From Pseudomonas haemolytica (GTDB lineage Bacteria; Pseudomonadota; Gammaproteobacteria; Pseudomonadales; Pseudomonadaceae): DNA of 64,000 nt. The DNA is taken from contig NZ_VOIW01000002.1 of assembly GCF_009659625.1 (NCBI RefSeq), positions 841,157 to 905,156 of the forward strand, read 5' to 3'. The position numbers were made by a program, and so were the translations under genes. Shown one piece after another: positions 26,465-36,237 of this stretch. Positions within the stretch are counted from its first letter, which is position 1; every line of letters begins with the position of its first letter. The notes under the pieces are model-generated. The model was not told the DNA's origin and ran no database searches. It worked only from the letters and a program-made list of their open reading frames with translations.

Positions 26465-27523
26465 ATGAGCAAGCAACCCTCCCTGAGCTACAAGGACGCC
26501 GGTGTAGACATCGACGCCGGTGAAGCATTGGTCGAACGCATCAAGAGCGTCGCCAAGCGCACTGCGCGCCCCGAAGTCATGGGCGGCCTGGGCGGTTTTG
26601 GCGCCCTCTGCGAAATCCCGGCCGGCTACAAGCAGCCTGTACTGGTGTCCGGCACCGACGGCGTGGGTACCAAGCTGCGCCTGGCCCTGAACCTGAACAA
26701 GCACGACAGCATCGGCATCGACCTGGTTGCGATGTGCGTCAACGACCTGGTGGTGTGCGGCGCCGAGCCGTTGTTCTTCCTCGACTATTACGCCACCGGC
26801 AAGCTCAATGTCGAGACCGCGACCCAAGTCGTGACCGGCATCGGCGCTGGCTGCGAACTGTCGGGTTGCTCCCTGGTCGGCGGCGAAACCGCTGAAATGC
26901 CAGGCATGTACGAAGGCGAAGACTACGACCTGGCGGGCTTCTGCGTTGGTGTTGTCGAAAAAGCCGAGATCATCGACGGCTCCAAAGTGGCTGCCGGCGA
27001 CGCCCTGCTCGCCCTGCCATCGTCCGGCCCGCACTCCAATGGCTACTCGCTGATCCGCAAGATCATCGAAGTGTCCGGCGCCGACATCGAGAACATCCAG
27101 CTCGACGGCAAGCCACTGACCGACCTGCTGATGGCCCCGACCCGTATCTACGTCAAGCCATTGCTCAAGCTGATCAAGGACACTGGCGCAGTCAAGGCCA
27201 TGGCCCACATCACCGGCGGTGGCCTGCTGGACAACATCCCGCGCGTCCTGCCAAAAGGCGCCCAGGCGATTGTCGACGTGGCCAGCTGGCAGCGCCCGGC
27301 GGTCTTCGATTGGCTGCAGGAAAAAGGCAACGTCAACGAAACCGAGATGCACCGCGTGCTGAACTGCGGCGTGGGCATGGTCATCTGCGTGGCACAAGAG
27401 CACGTGGAAACCGCGCTGAACGTATTGCGTGAAGCCGGCGAACAGCCATGGGTCATCGGCCAGATCGCAACCGCCCCGGAAGGCGCGGCCCAGGTTGAAC
27501 TGAAGAACCTTAAGGCACACTGA
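26465..27523 (+). CDS. purM: Phosphoribosylformylglycinamidine cyclo-ligase
   Basis: 352 residues from the ATG at 26465. AIR synthetase catalyses step five of purine synthesis, closing the imidazole ring with ATP. Family motifs: [48 protein letters not shown] and [18 protein letters not shown]. It shares one base with purN (TGATG), an arrangement that couples translation. Length is normal. An in-frame extension upstream to 26156 lies outside the conserved domain and is rejected. Confidence 0.97.
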   Translation: MSKQPSLSYKDAGVDIDAGEALVERIKSVAKRTARPEVMGGLGGFGALCEIPAGYKQPVLVSGTDGVGTKLRLALNLNKHDSIGIDLVAMCVNDLVVCGAEPLFFLDYYATGKLNVETATQVVTGIGAGCELSGCSLVGGETAEMPGMYEGEDYDLAGFCVGVVEKAEIIDGSKVAAGDALLALPSSGPHSNGYSLIRKIIEVSGADIENIQLDGKPLTDLLMAPTRIYVKPLLKLIKDTGAVKAMAHITGGGLLDNIPRVLPKGAQAIVDVASWQRPAVFDWLQEKGNVNETEMHRVLNCGVGMVICVAQEHVETALNVLREAGEQPWVIGQIATAPEGAAQVELKNLKAH

Positions 27524-28173
27524 TGCCTGCAACCTGTGATGTCGTGGTGCTGCTTTCCGGCACCGGCAGTAACTTGCAGGCCCTGATCGATAGCACGCGC
27601 ACTGGCGACAGCCCAGTGCGCATCGCTGCGGTGATTTCCAACCGCAGCGACGCCTACGGCCTGCAACGCGCCAGGGACGCGGGTATCGACACCCGCTCTC
27701 TGGATCACAAGGCGTTCGAGGGTCGCGAGGCCTTCGACAGCGCCTTGATCGAACTGATTGACGCCTTCGCGCCCAAACTCGTGGTGCTTGCCGGCTTCAT
27801 GCGCATCCTCAGCGCAGATTTCGTAAGGCACTACGAGGGGCGCTTGCTCAATATCCACCCTTCCCTGCTGCCCAAGTACAAAGGTATGCATACCCATCAG
27901 CGCGCCCTCGACGCCGGTGACAGCGAGCATGGCTGCAGCGTGCACTTTGTCACGGAGGAACTCGATGGCGGGCCTCTGGTCGTACAGGCAGTGGTTCCGG
28001 TAGAGTCAGGCGACTCGGCGCAGACACTTGCGCAACGGGTTCATACCCAGGAACACAGGATTTACCCGCTGGCTGTTCGCTGGTTTGCCGAGGGGCGGTT
28101 GATTCTCGGTGACCAAGGTGCATTATTGGACGGTCAGTTACTCGCGGCCAGCGGCCACTTGATTCGAACCTAG
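27523..28173 (+). CDS. purN: Phosphoribosylglycinamide formyltransferase
   Basis: 216 residues. GAR transformylase, step three of purine synthesis, using N10-formyl-tetrahydrofolate. The N-terminal binding loop VVLLSGTGSNLQALID and the active-site region LLNIHPSLLPKYKG (Asn and His of the catalytic trio), with the catalytic Asp later in EELDGGPLVVQ, are all present. The start overlaps the purM stop by one base. It forms an operon purM-purN-DUF3108, with nine bases separating the third gene. Confidence 0.97.
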   Translation: MPATCDVVVLLSGTGSNLQALIDSTRTGDSPVRIAAVISNRSDAYGLQRARDAGIDTRSLDHKAFEGREAFDSALIELIDAFAPKLVVLAGFMRILSADFVRHYEGRLLNIHPSLLPKYKGMHTHQRALDAGDSEHGCSVHFVTEELDGGPLVVQAVVPVESGDSAQTLAQRVHTQEHRIYPLAVRWFAEGRLILGDQGALLDGQLLAASGHLIRT

Positions 28174-28181
28174 GAGATTTT

Positions 28182-28895
28182 ATGCGTCGCGCCCTGCTCT
28201 TCGCTTTTGCGCTGTTCGCTTTGCCTGCCGTACAAGCGGCAGACCTTCACCCTTTCTCCGTCAGCTACACCGCCGACTGGAAGCAGCTGCCCATGAGTGG
28301 TTCGGCTGAACGCAGCCTGGTCAAGAATGGCGACGGCACCTGGACCTTGAACTTCAAGGCCTCGATGATGATTGCCAGCCTGACCGAAACCAGCGTGATC
28401 CTGTTCGACAAGGACACCCTGCAACCCAAGAGCTACAGCTTCGAGCGCGGCGGGCTGGGCAAGGCGAAGAAAATCAATCTGGACTTCGACCAGAGCGCCA
28501 AGAAAGTGACCGGCTTTGAAAATAAAGACCCGGTCAATGTCACGCTTGAAAGCGCCATGCTCGACAAGTCCACCTACCAGCTCGCCTTGCAGCGCGATGT
28601 GGCCGCTGGCAAGAAAAGCATGAGCTATCGTGTGGTCGAAGGCACTGATACCGATACCTACGACTTCCGCGTTATCGGCTCGGAAAAGGTCCAGACCAAG
28701 GTAGGCTCAATCGACGCGATCAAGGTCGAGCGCGTGCGTGACCCATCGCAGAGCAAGCGCATTACCCAGATGTGGTTTGCCAAGGACCAAGGCGGCATTC
28801 TGGTGGCCCTGCGTCAGGTTGAGACTGATGGCAAGGAATACAACATCATGCTGCAGGATGGCACTGTTGATGGTCAGGCCGTCAAGGGCAGCTGA
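28182..28895 (+). CDS. DUF3108-family secreted protein
   Basis: 237 residues with a signal peptide (MRRALLFAFALFALPAVQAA) and no membrane segment afterwards. Body is beta-rich, matching DUF3108: LHPFSVSYTADWKQLPMSGS, YSFERGGLGKAKKINLDFD and EKVQTKVGSIDAIKVERVRD. Function of the family is unknown; it is presumably periplasmic. It begins eight bases after purN and ends 18 bp before a terminator, so it is the last gene of the purMN transcript. A link to purine metabolism has not been shown for this family as far as I know. Confidence 0.88.
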   Translation: MRRALLFAFALFALPAVQAADLHPFSVSYTADWKQLPMSGSAERSLVKNGDGTWTLNFKASMMIASLTETSVILFDKDTLQPKSYSFERGGLGKAKKINLDFDQSAKKVTGFENKDPVNVTLESAMLDKSTYQLALQRDVAAGKKSMSYRVVEGTDTDTYDFRVIGSEKVQTKVGSIDAIKVERVRDPSQSKRITQMWFAKDQGGILVALRQVETDGKEYNIMLQDGTVDGQAVKGS

Positions 28896-28913
28896 TTGCG
28901 CTGATGTGCTGGG

Positions 28914-28943
28914 AAAGCCTCGCTGAATGCGGGGCTTTTTTTT
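28914..28943 (+). terminator. Intrinsic terminator after purMN operon
   Basis: AAAGCCTCGC / GCGGGGCTTT stem (with one G-T pair) followed by a run of eight T, 18 bp after the DUF3108 stop. Confidence 0.9.
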
Positions 28944-29160
28944 GCCTGGGGATTTTTATGTGAAGCGTCGAACATGAAACTTTTGTCATAAAACTCATGG
29001 CCCTGCGGCGCAATGTCACGGTTTACGCGGCCTGCGGGATTGTTGCGTTTGCTGCAATGAATTGTTGCGCGTAAAACCCGTTTACTTAGCAAGCTAACAA
29101 ATAATATAAAAGAGGCCTGCGACGACTTGCCGCAGATCAACCAGAGATTGGAGCAAGCAG

Positions 29161-29349
29161 ATGACTGTAAAAGTAACTGAACGCGACGATGAACATATGT
29201 CCCATGAAGCAGTAGGCCACGGGATTCACATCTGGGATGTCCATCAGCAAGACGTATTGGTCGGCATGTTTCACAACGAGAACGACGCCCACAATTATAA
29301 AAACGAGCTCGAAACTCTCGAACTGCAACGCCAGGCAAAAAGCTCCTGA
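29161..29349 (+). CDS. Small His-rich hypothetical protein
   Basis: 62 residues from an ATG with GGAGC ten bases upstream. Soluble and acidic, with several His (HMSHEAVGHGIHIWDVHQQD) clustered in the first half and a charged helical end (NDAHNYKNELETLELQRQAK). The upstream 265 bp look like an AT-richer promoter region, and a terminator follows closely. The His cluster might bind metal, but this is only a guess. No family recognised; organised like a real monocistronic gene. Confidence 0.75.
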   Translation: MTVKVTERDDEHMSHEAVGHGIHIWDVHQQDVLVGMFHNENDAHNYKNELETLELQRQAKSS

Positions 29350-29402
29350 AGCTCTGAAATCATGTTGACGCCCGGCCCACGCAGCCGGGCCGTCTACAAA
29401 CA

Positions 29403-29428
29403 AAAACCCCGCCTTTTAAGCGGGGTTT
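29403..29428. terminator. Bidirectional intrinsic terminator
   Basis: AAACCCCGC-CTTTTAA-GCGGGGTTT hairpin with flanking A and T tracts, between two convergent genes. Confidence 0.9.
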
Positions 29429-29443
29429 GTTGTTTCTACAGCC

Positions 29444-29989
29444 TTACCACATCAGATCATCCGGGATCTGGTACGCGGCGTAAGGATCATCCTCATCCGG
29501 TACCTGGCTTTCGGTGAGGATGTTGAGCTGCACGATACGTTCCGGCGCCCGCTCCTGGATCTTCAGCGCTGCTTCTCGAGGGATTACCTCGTAGCCGCCA
29601 CCGTGGTGCACGATGGCCAGGGAGCCGTTGCTCAGCTTGTTGCGCATCAGTGTGTTGACCGACAGGCGCTTGACCTTCTTGTCATCCACGAAGTTGTAGT
29701 AGTCCTCGGTCGTCAGCTTGGGCAAGCGCGAGGTCTCGATCAGTTGCTTGACCTGGGCCGTACGGGCCTTGGCCTCGGCCTTTTCCTGTTGCTGACGATT
29801 CAGCTCCTGGTCACGCTTGACCTTCTCGGCATGGGCCTCGGCGGCCAGGCGTGCCTGGGTGTCATCGACTTCAGCTTGACCCTTGTGGACCAGGCGCTGC
29901 TGCTTCTGTTTCTCTTTGCCGACCTGCTTGGCCTGCTTTTGGTTGACCAGACCTGCTTTGAGCAACTGGTCGCGAAGGGAAAGGCTCAT
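29444..29989 (-). CDS. DUF2058-family protein (YaiL-like)
   Basis: 181 residues. The N-terminus is typical of the family (MSLSLRDQLLKAGLVNQKQA), followed by a long Lys/Gln/Glu-rich helix to about residue 85, then a short C-terminal domain (KLTTEDYYNFVDDKKVKRLS, then GYEVIPREAALKIQE) ending PDDLMW. Such proteins are probably nucleic-acid or ribosome associated but are functionally uncharacterised. It is transcribed after mazG on the same strand, 25 bp away. Confidence 0.88.
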   Translation of the reverse strand: MSLSLRDQLLKAGLVNQKQAKQVGKEKQKQQRLVHKGQAEVDDTQARLAAEAHAEKVKRDQELNRQQQEKAEAKARTAQVKQLIETSRLPKLTTEDYYNFVDDKKVKRLSVNTLMRNKLSNGSLAIVHHGGGYEVIPREAALKIQERAPERIVQLNILTESQVPDEDDPYAAYQIPDDLMW

Positions 29990-30014
29990 GGTGCTTACTC
30001 ACTTAGGCAACTGC

Positions 30015-30851
30015 TCAACCGCAGCTGGACACATTCTTTTCCTGACGTTTGGCTTCGCCCCACAGGGCGTCCAACTCTTCGAGGGTGCAATCTTCTATGG
30101 GTTGGTGGGTATCGCGCAATGCCTGTTCGATAAATCGGAAACGTCGCTCGAACTTGGCATTGGCGCCACGCAACGCGGCTTCCGGGTCGACCTTGAGGTG
30201 ACGCGCCAGGTTGACTGCGGCAAACAGCAGGTCACCGACTTCATCGGCAATGGCCTGCGGATCATTATCGGCCATGGCTTCGAGCACTTCGTCCAACTCT
30301 TCGCGCACGTTGTCTACTACCGGCAAGGCGGCCGGCCAGTCGAAACCGACCTGGCTGGCGCGCTTTTGCAATTTGGCGGCACGGGACAAGGACGGCAAGG
30401 CAGCGGGTACATCATCCAGCAGGGAAAGCTGCTCCGGCGCGTCGGATTTTTCTGCACGCTCCTCGGCCTTGATCTGCTCCCAGCGTTCCTTGACCTGCTC
30501 TTCGCTCAATTGCGGGATATCCAGCGGCGCATACAGGTCGCCGGTGGGAAACACATGGGGATGGCGCCGGATCAGCTTGCGCGTGATGCTGTCGATCACC
30601 CCGGCAAATTCGAAGCGCCCTTCTTCCCGCGCCAACTGGCTGTAATACACCACCTGGAACAGCAGGTCGCCCAGCTCTCCCTGCAGATGATCAAAGTCGC
30701 CGCGCTCGATGGCGTCGGCGACTTCGTAGGCTTCTTCCAGCGTGTGCGGGACGATGGTGGCGTAGGTTTGCTTGATGTCCCACGGGCACCCGTATTGCGG
30801 GTCCCGCAGGCGGTTCATCAGGTGCAGCAAGTCTTCAAGTGAATACATCAT
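30015..30851 (-). CDS. mazG: Nucleoside triphosphate pyrophosphohydrolase
   Basis: 278 residues with two MazG-type all-alpha domains: the first has the metal-binding pattern TLEEAYEVADAIERGDFDHL and EELGDLLFQVV-like sequence (GELGDLLFQVVYYSQLAREE), the second NVREELDEVLEAMADN and DEVGDLLFAAVNLARHL. The Glu/Asp residues coordinate magnesium. It hydrolyses NTPs to NMP and pyrophosphate, and in E. coli it also lowers (p)ppGpp. Its ATG overlaps the relA stop (ATGA), so it is translationally coupled to the alarmone synthetase. Confidence 0.93.
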   Translation of the reverse strand: MMYSLEDLLHLMNRLRDPQYGCPWDIKQTYATIVPHTLEEAYEVADAIERGDFDHLQGELGDLLFQVVYYSQLAREEGRFEFAGVIDSITRKLIRRHPHVFPTGDLYAPLDIPQLSEEQVKERWEQIKAEERAEKSDAPEQLSLLDDVPAALPSLSRAAKLQKRASQVGFDWPAALPVVDNVREELDEVLEAMADNDPQAIADEVGDLLFAAVNLARHLKVDPEAALRGANAKFERRFRFIEQALRDTHQPIEDCTLEELDALWGEAKRQEKNVSSCG

Positions 30852-33091
30852 GGTGTGCGATTACGCCGCGTCTCGATGATGTTCGGCAACTGCGAAATCC
30901 GCCCCAGCAACCGCCCCAACGCATCCAAGCCCGGAATCTCGATGGTCAGGGACATCAACGCGGTGTTGTCCTCCTTGTTCGACCGGGTGTTGACCGCCAG
31001 CACGTTGATCCGCTCGTTGAGCAGCACTTGCGAGACATCACGCAGCAAACCGGAACGGTCGTAGGCACGAATGATGATGTCCACCGGGTAGGTCAGCACC
31101 GGCACCGGGCCCCAGCTGACCTGGATGATCCGCTCCGGCTCGCGCCCGCCCAGTTGCAGCACCGAGGCGCAATCCTGGCGGTGAATGCTCACGCCACGCC
31201 CCTGGGTGATATAGCCGACGATGGCGTCGCCCGGCAGCGGTTGGCAGCAGCCTGCCATTTGCGTCATCAGGTTGCCCACGCCCTGGATCTGGATATCGCC
31301 CCGCTTGCCAGGCTTGTAGCCGTTGGCCTTGCGCGGGATCAGTTCCAGCTGCTCGTTGCCGCGCTCCGGCTCGACCAGTTGCTGGGCCAGGTTGACCAGT
31401 TGCGCCAGGCGCAGGTCGCCGGCACCGAGGGCGGCGAACATATCTTCGGCGATCTTCATGTTGGCTTTTTCAGCCAGCTTGTCGAAGTCCACCTGGGGCA
31501 GGCCCAGGCGCGCCAATTCGCGTTCAAGCAGGGTTTTGCCGGCGGCGACGTTCTGGTCGCGTGCCTGCAGTTTGAACCAGTGGACGATCTTCGCCCGCGC
31601 CCGCGAGGTGGTGATGTAGCCCAGGTTCGGGTTCAACCAGTCGCGGCTCGGCGTGCCGTGCTTGCTGGTGATGATCTCGACCTGTTCGCCGGTTTGCAGG
31701 CTGTAGTTGAGCGGCACGATGCGCCCGTTGATCTTGGCGCCCCGGCAGTTATGCCCGATTTCGGTGTGCACGCGGTAGGCGAAATCCAGCGGCGTGGCGC
31801 CCTTGGGTAAGTCGATGGCGTGGCCGTCGGGGGTGAAGATATAGACCCGGTCCGGCTCGATGTCGACACGCAGTTGCTCGGCCAACCCGCCGATGTCGCC
31901 GAGTTCCTCGTGCCATTCCAGCACTTGACGCAGCCAGGAAATTTTCTCTTCGTACTGATTGGACCCGGCCTTGACGTCAGTGCCCTTGTAGCGCCAGTGC
32001 GCACACACGCCCAGCTCGGCCTCTTCGTGCATGGCGTGGGTGCGGATCTGTACTTCCAGCACCTTGCCCTCGGGGCCGATCACCGCAGTGTGCAGCGAGC
32101 GGTAGCCGTTTTCCTTGGGGTTGGCGATGTAGTCGTCGAATTCCTTGGGGATGTGGCGCCACAGGGTGTGGACGATACCCAGCGCGGTGTAGCAATCGCG
32201 CATTTCCGGCACCAGTACGCGCACCGCACGCACGTCGTAGATCTGGCTGAAGGCCAGACCCTTGCGCTGCATTTTGCGCCAGATGGAATAGATATGCTTG
32301 GCCCGGCCGCTGATGTCGGCCTCGACGCCTGTGGCCTGCAACTCGGAACGCAGCTGGCCCATCACGTCGCTGATAAAGCGCTCGCGGTCCAGGCGCCGTT
32401 CGTGCAGCAGCGTGGCAATTTGCTTGTATTGGTCGGGTTCGAGGTAGCGGAAGGACAGGTCCTCCAGCTCCCACTTGATATGGCCGATACCCAGGCGGTG
32501 GGCCAGCGGCGCGTAGATATCGAAGACTTCGCGGGCGACGCGGTTGCGCTTCTCGTCGTCGGCGGTCTTCACTGCGCGGATCGCGCAGGTACGTTCAGCC
32601 AGCTTGATCAGCGCGACGCGTACGTCATCGACCATCGCCACCAGCATCTTGCGCAGGTTTTCCACCTGGCCCTGGGTGCCCAGCACCATCGACTGGCGCG
32701 GGCTGAGGCTGGCGCTGATGGCCGCCATGCGCAGCACGCCGTCGATCAGCTTGGCCACCACGGCGCCGAAACGCTGACTGACCAGTGGCAAGGCAATATG
32801 CCCTTCACGCACGCCGCGATAGAGCACGGCTGCGATCAGCGAATCCTGGTCCAGCTTGAGATCGGCGAGGATCTCGGCGATTTCCAACCCGGTGCGAAAG
32901 CTTGAAGTGCCTTCGGCCCACAGGTTCTTGGCTGCATTGTCTTGCTGTTCAGACTCACGAGCGAACTCGCAGGCTGCTTTCAAGGCTTCACGGTCCAGTG
33001 CCGGGTCGACACTGACGGCATGATCCAGCCATGCCTCGAGATTGATACTGCCGTCGGTGTTGATCGGCTGGTGTGCTCTCACCTGTACCAT
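30848..33091 (-). CDS. relA: GTP pyrophosphokinase (ppGpp synthetase I)
   Basis: 747 residues from the ATG at 33091 (MVQVRAHQ); an upstream extension is possible but unlike the family. Domain order is an inactive HD-type hydrolase region (residues about 30-190; LAERTCAIRAVKTAD in place of the HD motif), the synthetase with EFDDYIANPKENGYRSLHTA (an ExDD-type loop typical of monofunctional RelA), TGS (FTPDGHAIDLPKGATPLDFA), Cys-containing middle domains and a C-terminal ACT. It makes (p)ppGpp on starved ribosomes. Upstream lies rlmD, downstream coupled mazG. Confidence 0.96.
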   Translation of the reverse strand: MVQVRAHQPINTDGSINLEAWLDHAVSVDPALDREALKAACEFARESEQQDNAAKNLWAEGTSSFRTGLEIAEILADLKLDQDSLIAAVLYRGVREGHIALPLVSQRFGAVVAKLIDGVLRMAAISASLSPRQSMVLGTQGQVENLRKMLVAMVDDVRVALIKLAERTCAIRAVKTADDEKRNRVAREVFDIYAPLAHRLGIGHIKWELEDLSFRYLEPDQYKQIATLLHERRLDRERFISDVMGQLRSELQATGVEADISGRAKHIYSIWRKMQRKGLAFSQIYDVRAVRVLVPEMRDCYTALGIVHTLWRHIPKEFDDYIANPKENGYRSLHTAVIGPEGKVLEVQIRTHAMHEEAELGVCAHWRYKGTDVKAGSNQYEEKISWLRQVLEWHEELGDIGGLAEQLRVDIEPDRVYIFTPDGHAIDLPKGATPLDFAYRVHTEIGHNCRGAKINGRIVPLNYSLQTGEQVEIITSKHGTPSRDWLNPNLGYITTSRARAKIVHWFKLQARDQNVAAGKTLLERELARLGLPQVDFDKLAEKANMKIAEDMFAALGAGDLRLAQLVNLAQQLVEPERGNEQLELIPRKANGYKPGKRGDIQIQGVGNLMTQMAGCCQPLPGDAIVGYITQGRGVSIHRQDCASVLQLGGREPERIIQVSWGPVPVLTYPVDIIIRAYDRSGLLRDVSQVLLNERINVLAVNTRSNKEDNTALMSLTIEIPGLDALGRLLGRISQLPNIIETRRNRTP

Positions 33092-33231
33092 CTTGCTTAC
33101 CTTCCCTACGACGCACTTTAGATGCGTCAAAAATCATCGCCGGTCTGCTTTATCACTAAAGCTCACACTGCGGTCTCCCTGGCAGATCACTCGCTCTGGA
33201 GACGACAGGCCGGTCGGATTAAACGGGCATC

Positions 33232-34584
33232 CTAGCCCGCTTCAAATAATGCCATGGCCTCGACATGCGCGGTCTGCGGAAACATGTCGAGGATCCCGGC
33301 ACGCTTTAGCCGGTAGCCTTGCTTGACCAACTCAACCGTGTCCCGCGCCAGCGTGGCCGGGTTGCAGGACACATACACCAGGCGCTTGGCGCCCAGGGTG
33401 GCGAGCTTGCGCACAACCTCCAGGGCACCATCGCGGGGTGGGTCCAAGAGTACCGCAGAAAAGCCCTGTTTGGCCCACTCTGCGTCTGTCAAAGGCTGGG
33501 ACAAATCCGCCTGAAAAAACTGCGCGTTATGCACATTGTTGCTCTGGGCATTGAGTGCCGCACGCTCAACCATGGCCTGCACACCTTCCACCGCCACCAC
33601 TTCGCGCACTTGGCGAGCCAGTGGCAAGGCAAAGTTGCCCAGGCCGCAAAACAGATCCAGCACCCGTTCGTCGGCCTGCGGCGCCAGCCACTCCAGGGCT
33701 TGGGCGACCATCGCCTGGTTGACCCCGGCGTTGACCTGCACAAAATCTCCCGGTCGGTAAGCCAGCTCAAGATCCCAGGCGTCCAAGCGAAAGCCCAGGG
33801 CCTGGTCGGGCTCGACAGGCTCCGGCTGGCCCTCGCCATGCAGCCACAATTGAGCGCCATGGAAGGTGCAGAATTCTTTCAGGATCAGCAGGTCGGCTTC
33901 CGACAACGGCGCCATATGCCGCAGCAACACGGCGATGGACGAACCGCTGAACAGCTCCACATGCCCCAGCGCCTGCGGTTTGCTCAAGCGCCGCAGCATA
34001 TTCGGCAAGCGCTGCATGATCGGTTGCAAGGCCTGTACCAGCACCGGGCACTCATCGATGGCGACGATGTCCTGGCTGGCCACGGCACGGAAACCCACTT
34101 CGAGTTTTTTCGCCTTGGCATCCCAGCGCACGGCCACGCGGGCACGGCGCCGATAACCGAACTCCGGCCCGCTCAAAGGCGGCGCCCACTCTTGCGGTTC
34201 GACACCCGCCACCCGGGACAGTTGCTCGGCGAGCATGCGCTGTTTCAGGGCAAGTTGTTGATCATGGGGCAGGTGCTGCACGCTGCAGCCGCCACAGCGG
34301 CCAACGTGGGCGCAGGGTGCGGGGCGACGCAGTTCGCTGGCCTTGAACACCCGCTCGGTGCGGGCTTCCACTACTTTGCCATGGGTGCCCAATACCCGTG
34401 CTTCGACTTCTTCGCCGGCCAGCGCACCATTCACGAACCAGGTACGGCCTTCAAAGAACACAATGCCACGGCCATCATTGGCCAGGCGCTCGATAGTCAG
34501 GCGCTGTTTCTTGCCGACTGGAATCTGCGGGGCCCGGCTGCCGCCCGTCGGTTGGAAGCGCAGGCCCCTCTCGTGCTTGGCCAT
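33232..34584 (-). CDS. rlmD: 23S rRNA (uracil-1939-C5)-methyltransferase
   Basis: 450 residues. An N-terminal TRAM-like RNA-binding domain ([20 protein letters not shown]) is followed by a four-Cys iron-sulfur pattern ([10 protein letters not shown] plus an upstream or downstream Cys) and a SAM-dependent domain ([23 protein letters not shown]). The catalytic Cys is in [12 protein letters not shown]. The enzyme methylates U1939 of 23S rRNA. Its ATG overlaps the cysM stop by one base, giving a cysM-rlmD unit, with relA 140 bp downstream. Confidence 0.94.
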   Translation of the reverse strand: MAKHERGLRFQPTGGSRAPQIPVGKKQRLTIERLANDGRGIVFFEGRTWFVNGALAGEEVEARVLGTHGKVVEARTERVFKASELRRPAPCAHVGRCGGCSVQHLPHDQQLALKQRMLAEQLSRVAGVEPQEWAPPLSGPEFGYRRRARVAVRWDAKAKKLEVGFRAVASQDIVAIDECPVLVQALQPIMQRLPNMLRRLSKPQALGHVELFSGSSIAVLLRHMAPLSEADLLILKEFCTFHGAQLWLHGEGQPEPVEPDQALGFRLDAWDLELAYRPGDFVQVNAGVNQAMVAQALEWLAPQADERVLDLFCGLGNFALPLARQVREVVAVEGVQAMVERAALNAQSNNVHNAQFFQADLSQPLTDAEWAKQGFSAVLLDPPRDGALEVVRKLATLGAKRLVYVSCNPATLARDTVELVKQGYRLKRAGILDMFPQTAHVEAMALFEAG

Positions 34585-35486
34585 CAGTTGGGTTCGTCGA
34601 AAATGCCGGTCGACAGGTAGCGGTCGCCTCGGTCACAGATGATCGCGACGATCACCGCGTTTTCCACTTCCTTGGACAAGCGCAACATACCGGCCACGGC
34701 GCCACCAGAGGACACGCCACAGAAGATGCCTTCTTCACGGGCCAGGCGGCGCGTGGTGTCTTCGGCTTCGCGCTGGGCCATGTCGATGATGCGGTCTACC
34801 CGCGTGGCGTTGTAGATCTTCGGCAAGTACTCTTCAGGCCAGCGGCGGATGCCCGGGATGGCCGCGCCTTCCATCGGTTGCAGGCCGACGATCTGGATCG
34901 CCGGGTTCTGCTCCTTGAGGTAGCGCGAGTTGCCCATGATGGTACCGGTGGTGCCCATGGAGCTGACGAAATGGGTGATGGTGCCCTGGGTCTGGCGCCA
35001 GATTTCCGGGCCGGTGCTGGTGTAGTGCGCCTCGGGGTTGTCACCGTTGGCGAACTGGTCCAACACCACGCCACGGCCTTCGGCGGCCATGCGTTCGGCG
35101 AGGTCACGGGCACCTTCCATGCCTTCTTCCTGGCTCACCAGAATAAGCTGGGCGCCATAAGCGGTCATCGCCGCCTTGCGCTCGGCACTGCCGTTGTCGG
35201 GCATGATCAGCACCATCTTGTAGCCCTTGATCGCCGCGGCCATGGCCAGGGCGATCCCGGTGTTACCCGAGGTGGCTTCAATCAGGGTGTCGCCGGGCTT
35301 GATTTGCCCGCGCAGCTCGGCGCGGGCGATCATCGACAACGCCGGGCGGTCCTTGACGGAGCCGGCCGGGTTGTTCCCTTCGAGCTTGAGCAACAGGGTG
35401 TTGCTGGTTTCACCCGCCATGCGTTGCAAGCGGACCAGGGGCGTGTTGCCGACGCAATCGGCGATTGTTGGGTACTGCAAGGTCAT
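34584..35486 (-). CDS. cysM: Cysteine synthase B
   Basis: 300 residues from the ATG at 35486. PLP-dependent fold type II enzyme; the cofactor Lys is residue 45 in [13 protein letters not shown], and [13 protein letters not shown] is the phosphate/substrate loop, followed by the glycine-rich [13 protein letters not shown]. Cysteine synthase B uses O-acetylserine with sulfide or thiosulfate. I find no gacS-like sensor kinase upstream, although this is where I would expect one in related genomes; a DTW-domain gene is there instead. Confidence 0.95.
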   Translation of the reverse strand: MTLQYPTIADCVGNTPLVRLQRMAGETSNTLLLKLEGNNPAGSVKDRPALSMIARAELRGQIKPGDTLIEATSGNTGIALAMAAAIKGYKMVLIMPDNGSAERKAAMTAYGAQLILVSQEEGMEGARDLAERMAAEGRGVVLDQFANGDNPEAHYTSTGPEIWRQTQGTITHFVSSMGTTGTIMGNSRYLKEQNPAIQIVGLQPMEGAAIPGIRRWPEEYLPKIYNATRVDRIIDMAQREAEDTTRRLAREEGIFCGVSSGGAVAGMLRLSKEVENAVIVAIICDRGDRYLSTGIFDEPN

Positions 35487-35626
35487 GGCGTATTCGCAAT
35501 CCAGACTGCGGGGGCGAACATCATACCGGGAAAGGCCGACGGGCCATATCACGCAAAGTGTGGTGCTTATTGCTTATAGAAATAAGCCAATCAAGTGTTG
35601 GCTGTGCAGACGCCTCGATAAACCTG

Positions 35627-36232
35627 TTATTCCTGCCGCCCGTCGCCATGATTTCTCTGGAAAACCTCTTCACCCATCGCAGCAATCTGCCCTTCGATCA
35701 GTGCCTCAAAGGGTTTGAGCAGCAGCTCGAACGATGCTGGCGCTTCCATTACCTGCAGCGCTTGCACGATCGCTTCGACTGTCGACAAGGCTCCAGGCCC
35801 CGGTGCCTTGCGCAAGCGATACCGGGAGATGCCGCCGTCAGCCAATGCCACCCGGGGCAACGCCGCCAGCAGAGGATTGAGGTGCAGCAGTTTGCGTGCC
35901 TTGCGCCAGGTACCATCGGGCACCACCAGCAACAGCGGCAGATCACCGGGCGCATAGACTTGCAAAGGCTGGGCGTCATCGGCAGGAAACAGCAGCCGCG
36001 CCTGGTACCCAGGCGGGTTCAATAACGTCGCCAGATCATCAAACACCTCCCCCACTACCAACTGCGCATTATTCAGGCCCAACGCCGCCAACCGTGCGGT
36101 ATTGAGCGCATGGCTGACCTCGCTCGGGTGCTGCAACAGCAATACGCGGGTGCGGCTGTCGAGGCTGGGGATCAGCGCACAGAGACAGTGAGTGGTCGGC
36201 CTGAGGCAGCGCGGGCATTGGGGTCTGGACAT
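35627..36232 (-). CDS. DTW-domain protein, likely tRNA-uridine aminocarboxypropyltransferase
   Basis: 201 residues. A four-Cys zinc-like cluster at the N-terminus (CPRCLRPTTHCLC) precedes RTRVLLLQHPSEVSHALNTA and the DTW-motif region VVPDGTWRKARKLL, with a further RKAPGPGALSTVEAIVQAL. Proteins of this family (TapT/YfiP) add an acp group to a tRNA uridine using SAM. The divergence in the 3rd motif (DGTW) is normal. It lies between a LysR gene and cysM on the same strand, with only five bases from the LysR stop to its start. Confidence 0.88.
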   Translation of the reverse strand: MSRPQCPRCLRPTTHCLCALIPSLDSRTRVLLLQHPSEVSHALNTARLAALGLNNAQLVVGEVFDDLATLLNPPGYQARLLFPADDAQPLQVYAPGDLPLLLVVPDGTWRKARKLLHLNPLLAALPRVALADGGISRYRLRKAPGPGALSTVEAIVQALQVMEAPASFELLLKPFEALIEGQIAAMGEEVFQRNHGDGRQE

Positions 36233-36237
36233 GATTT

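Noticed and set aside
26450..27532. 360-codon frame opposite purM
   Set aside because: Antisense shadow of conserved purM; purM motifs are intact and purN is coupled to it.
33319..34620. 433-codon frame opposite rlmD
   Set aside because: Shadow; rlmD has its Fe-S and catalytic motifs on the minus strand.
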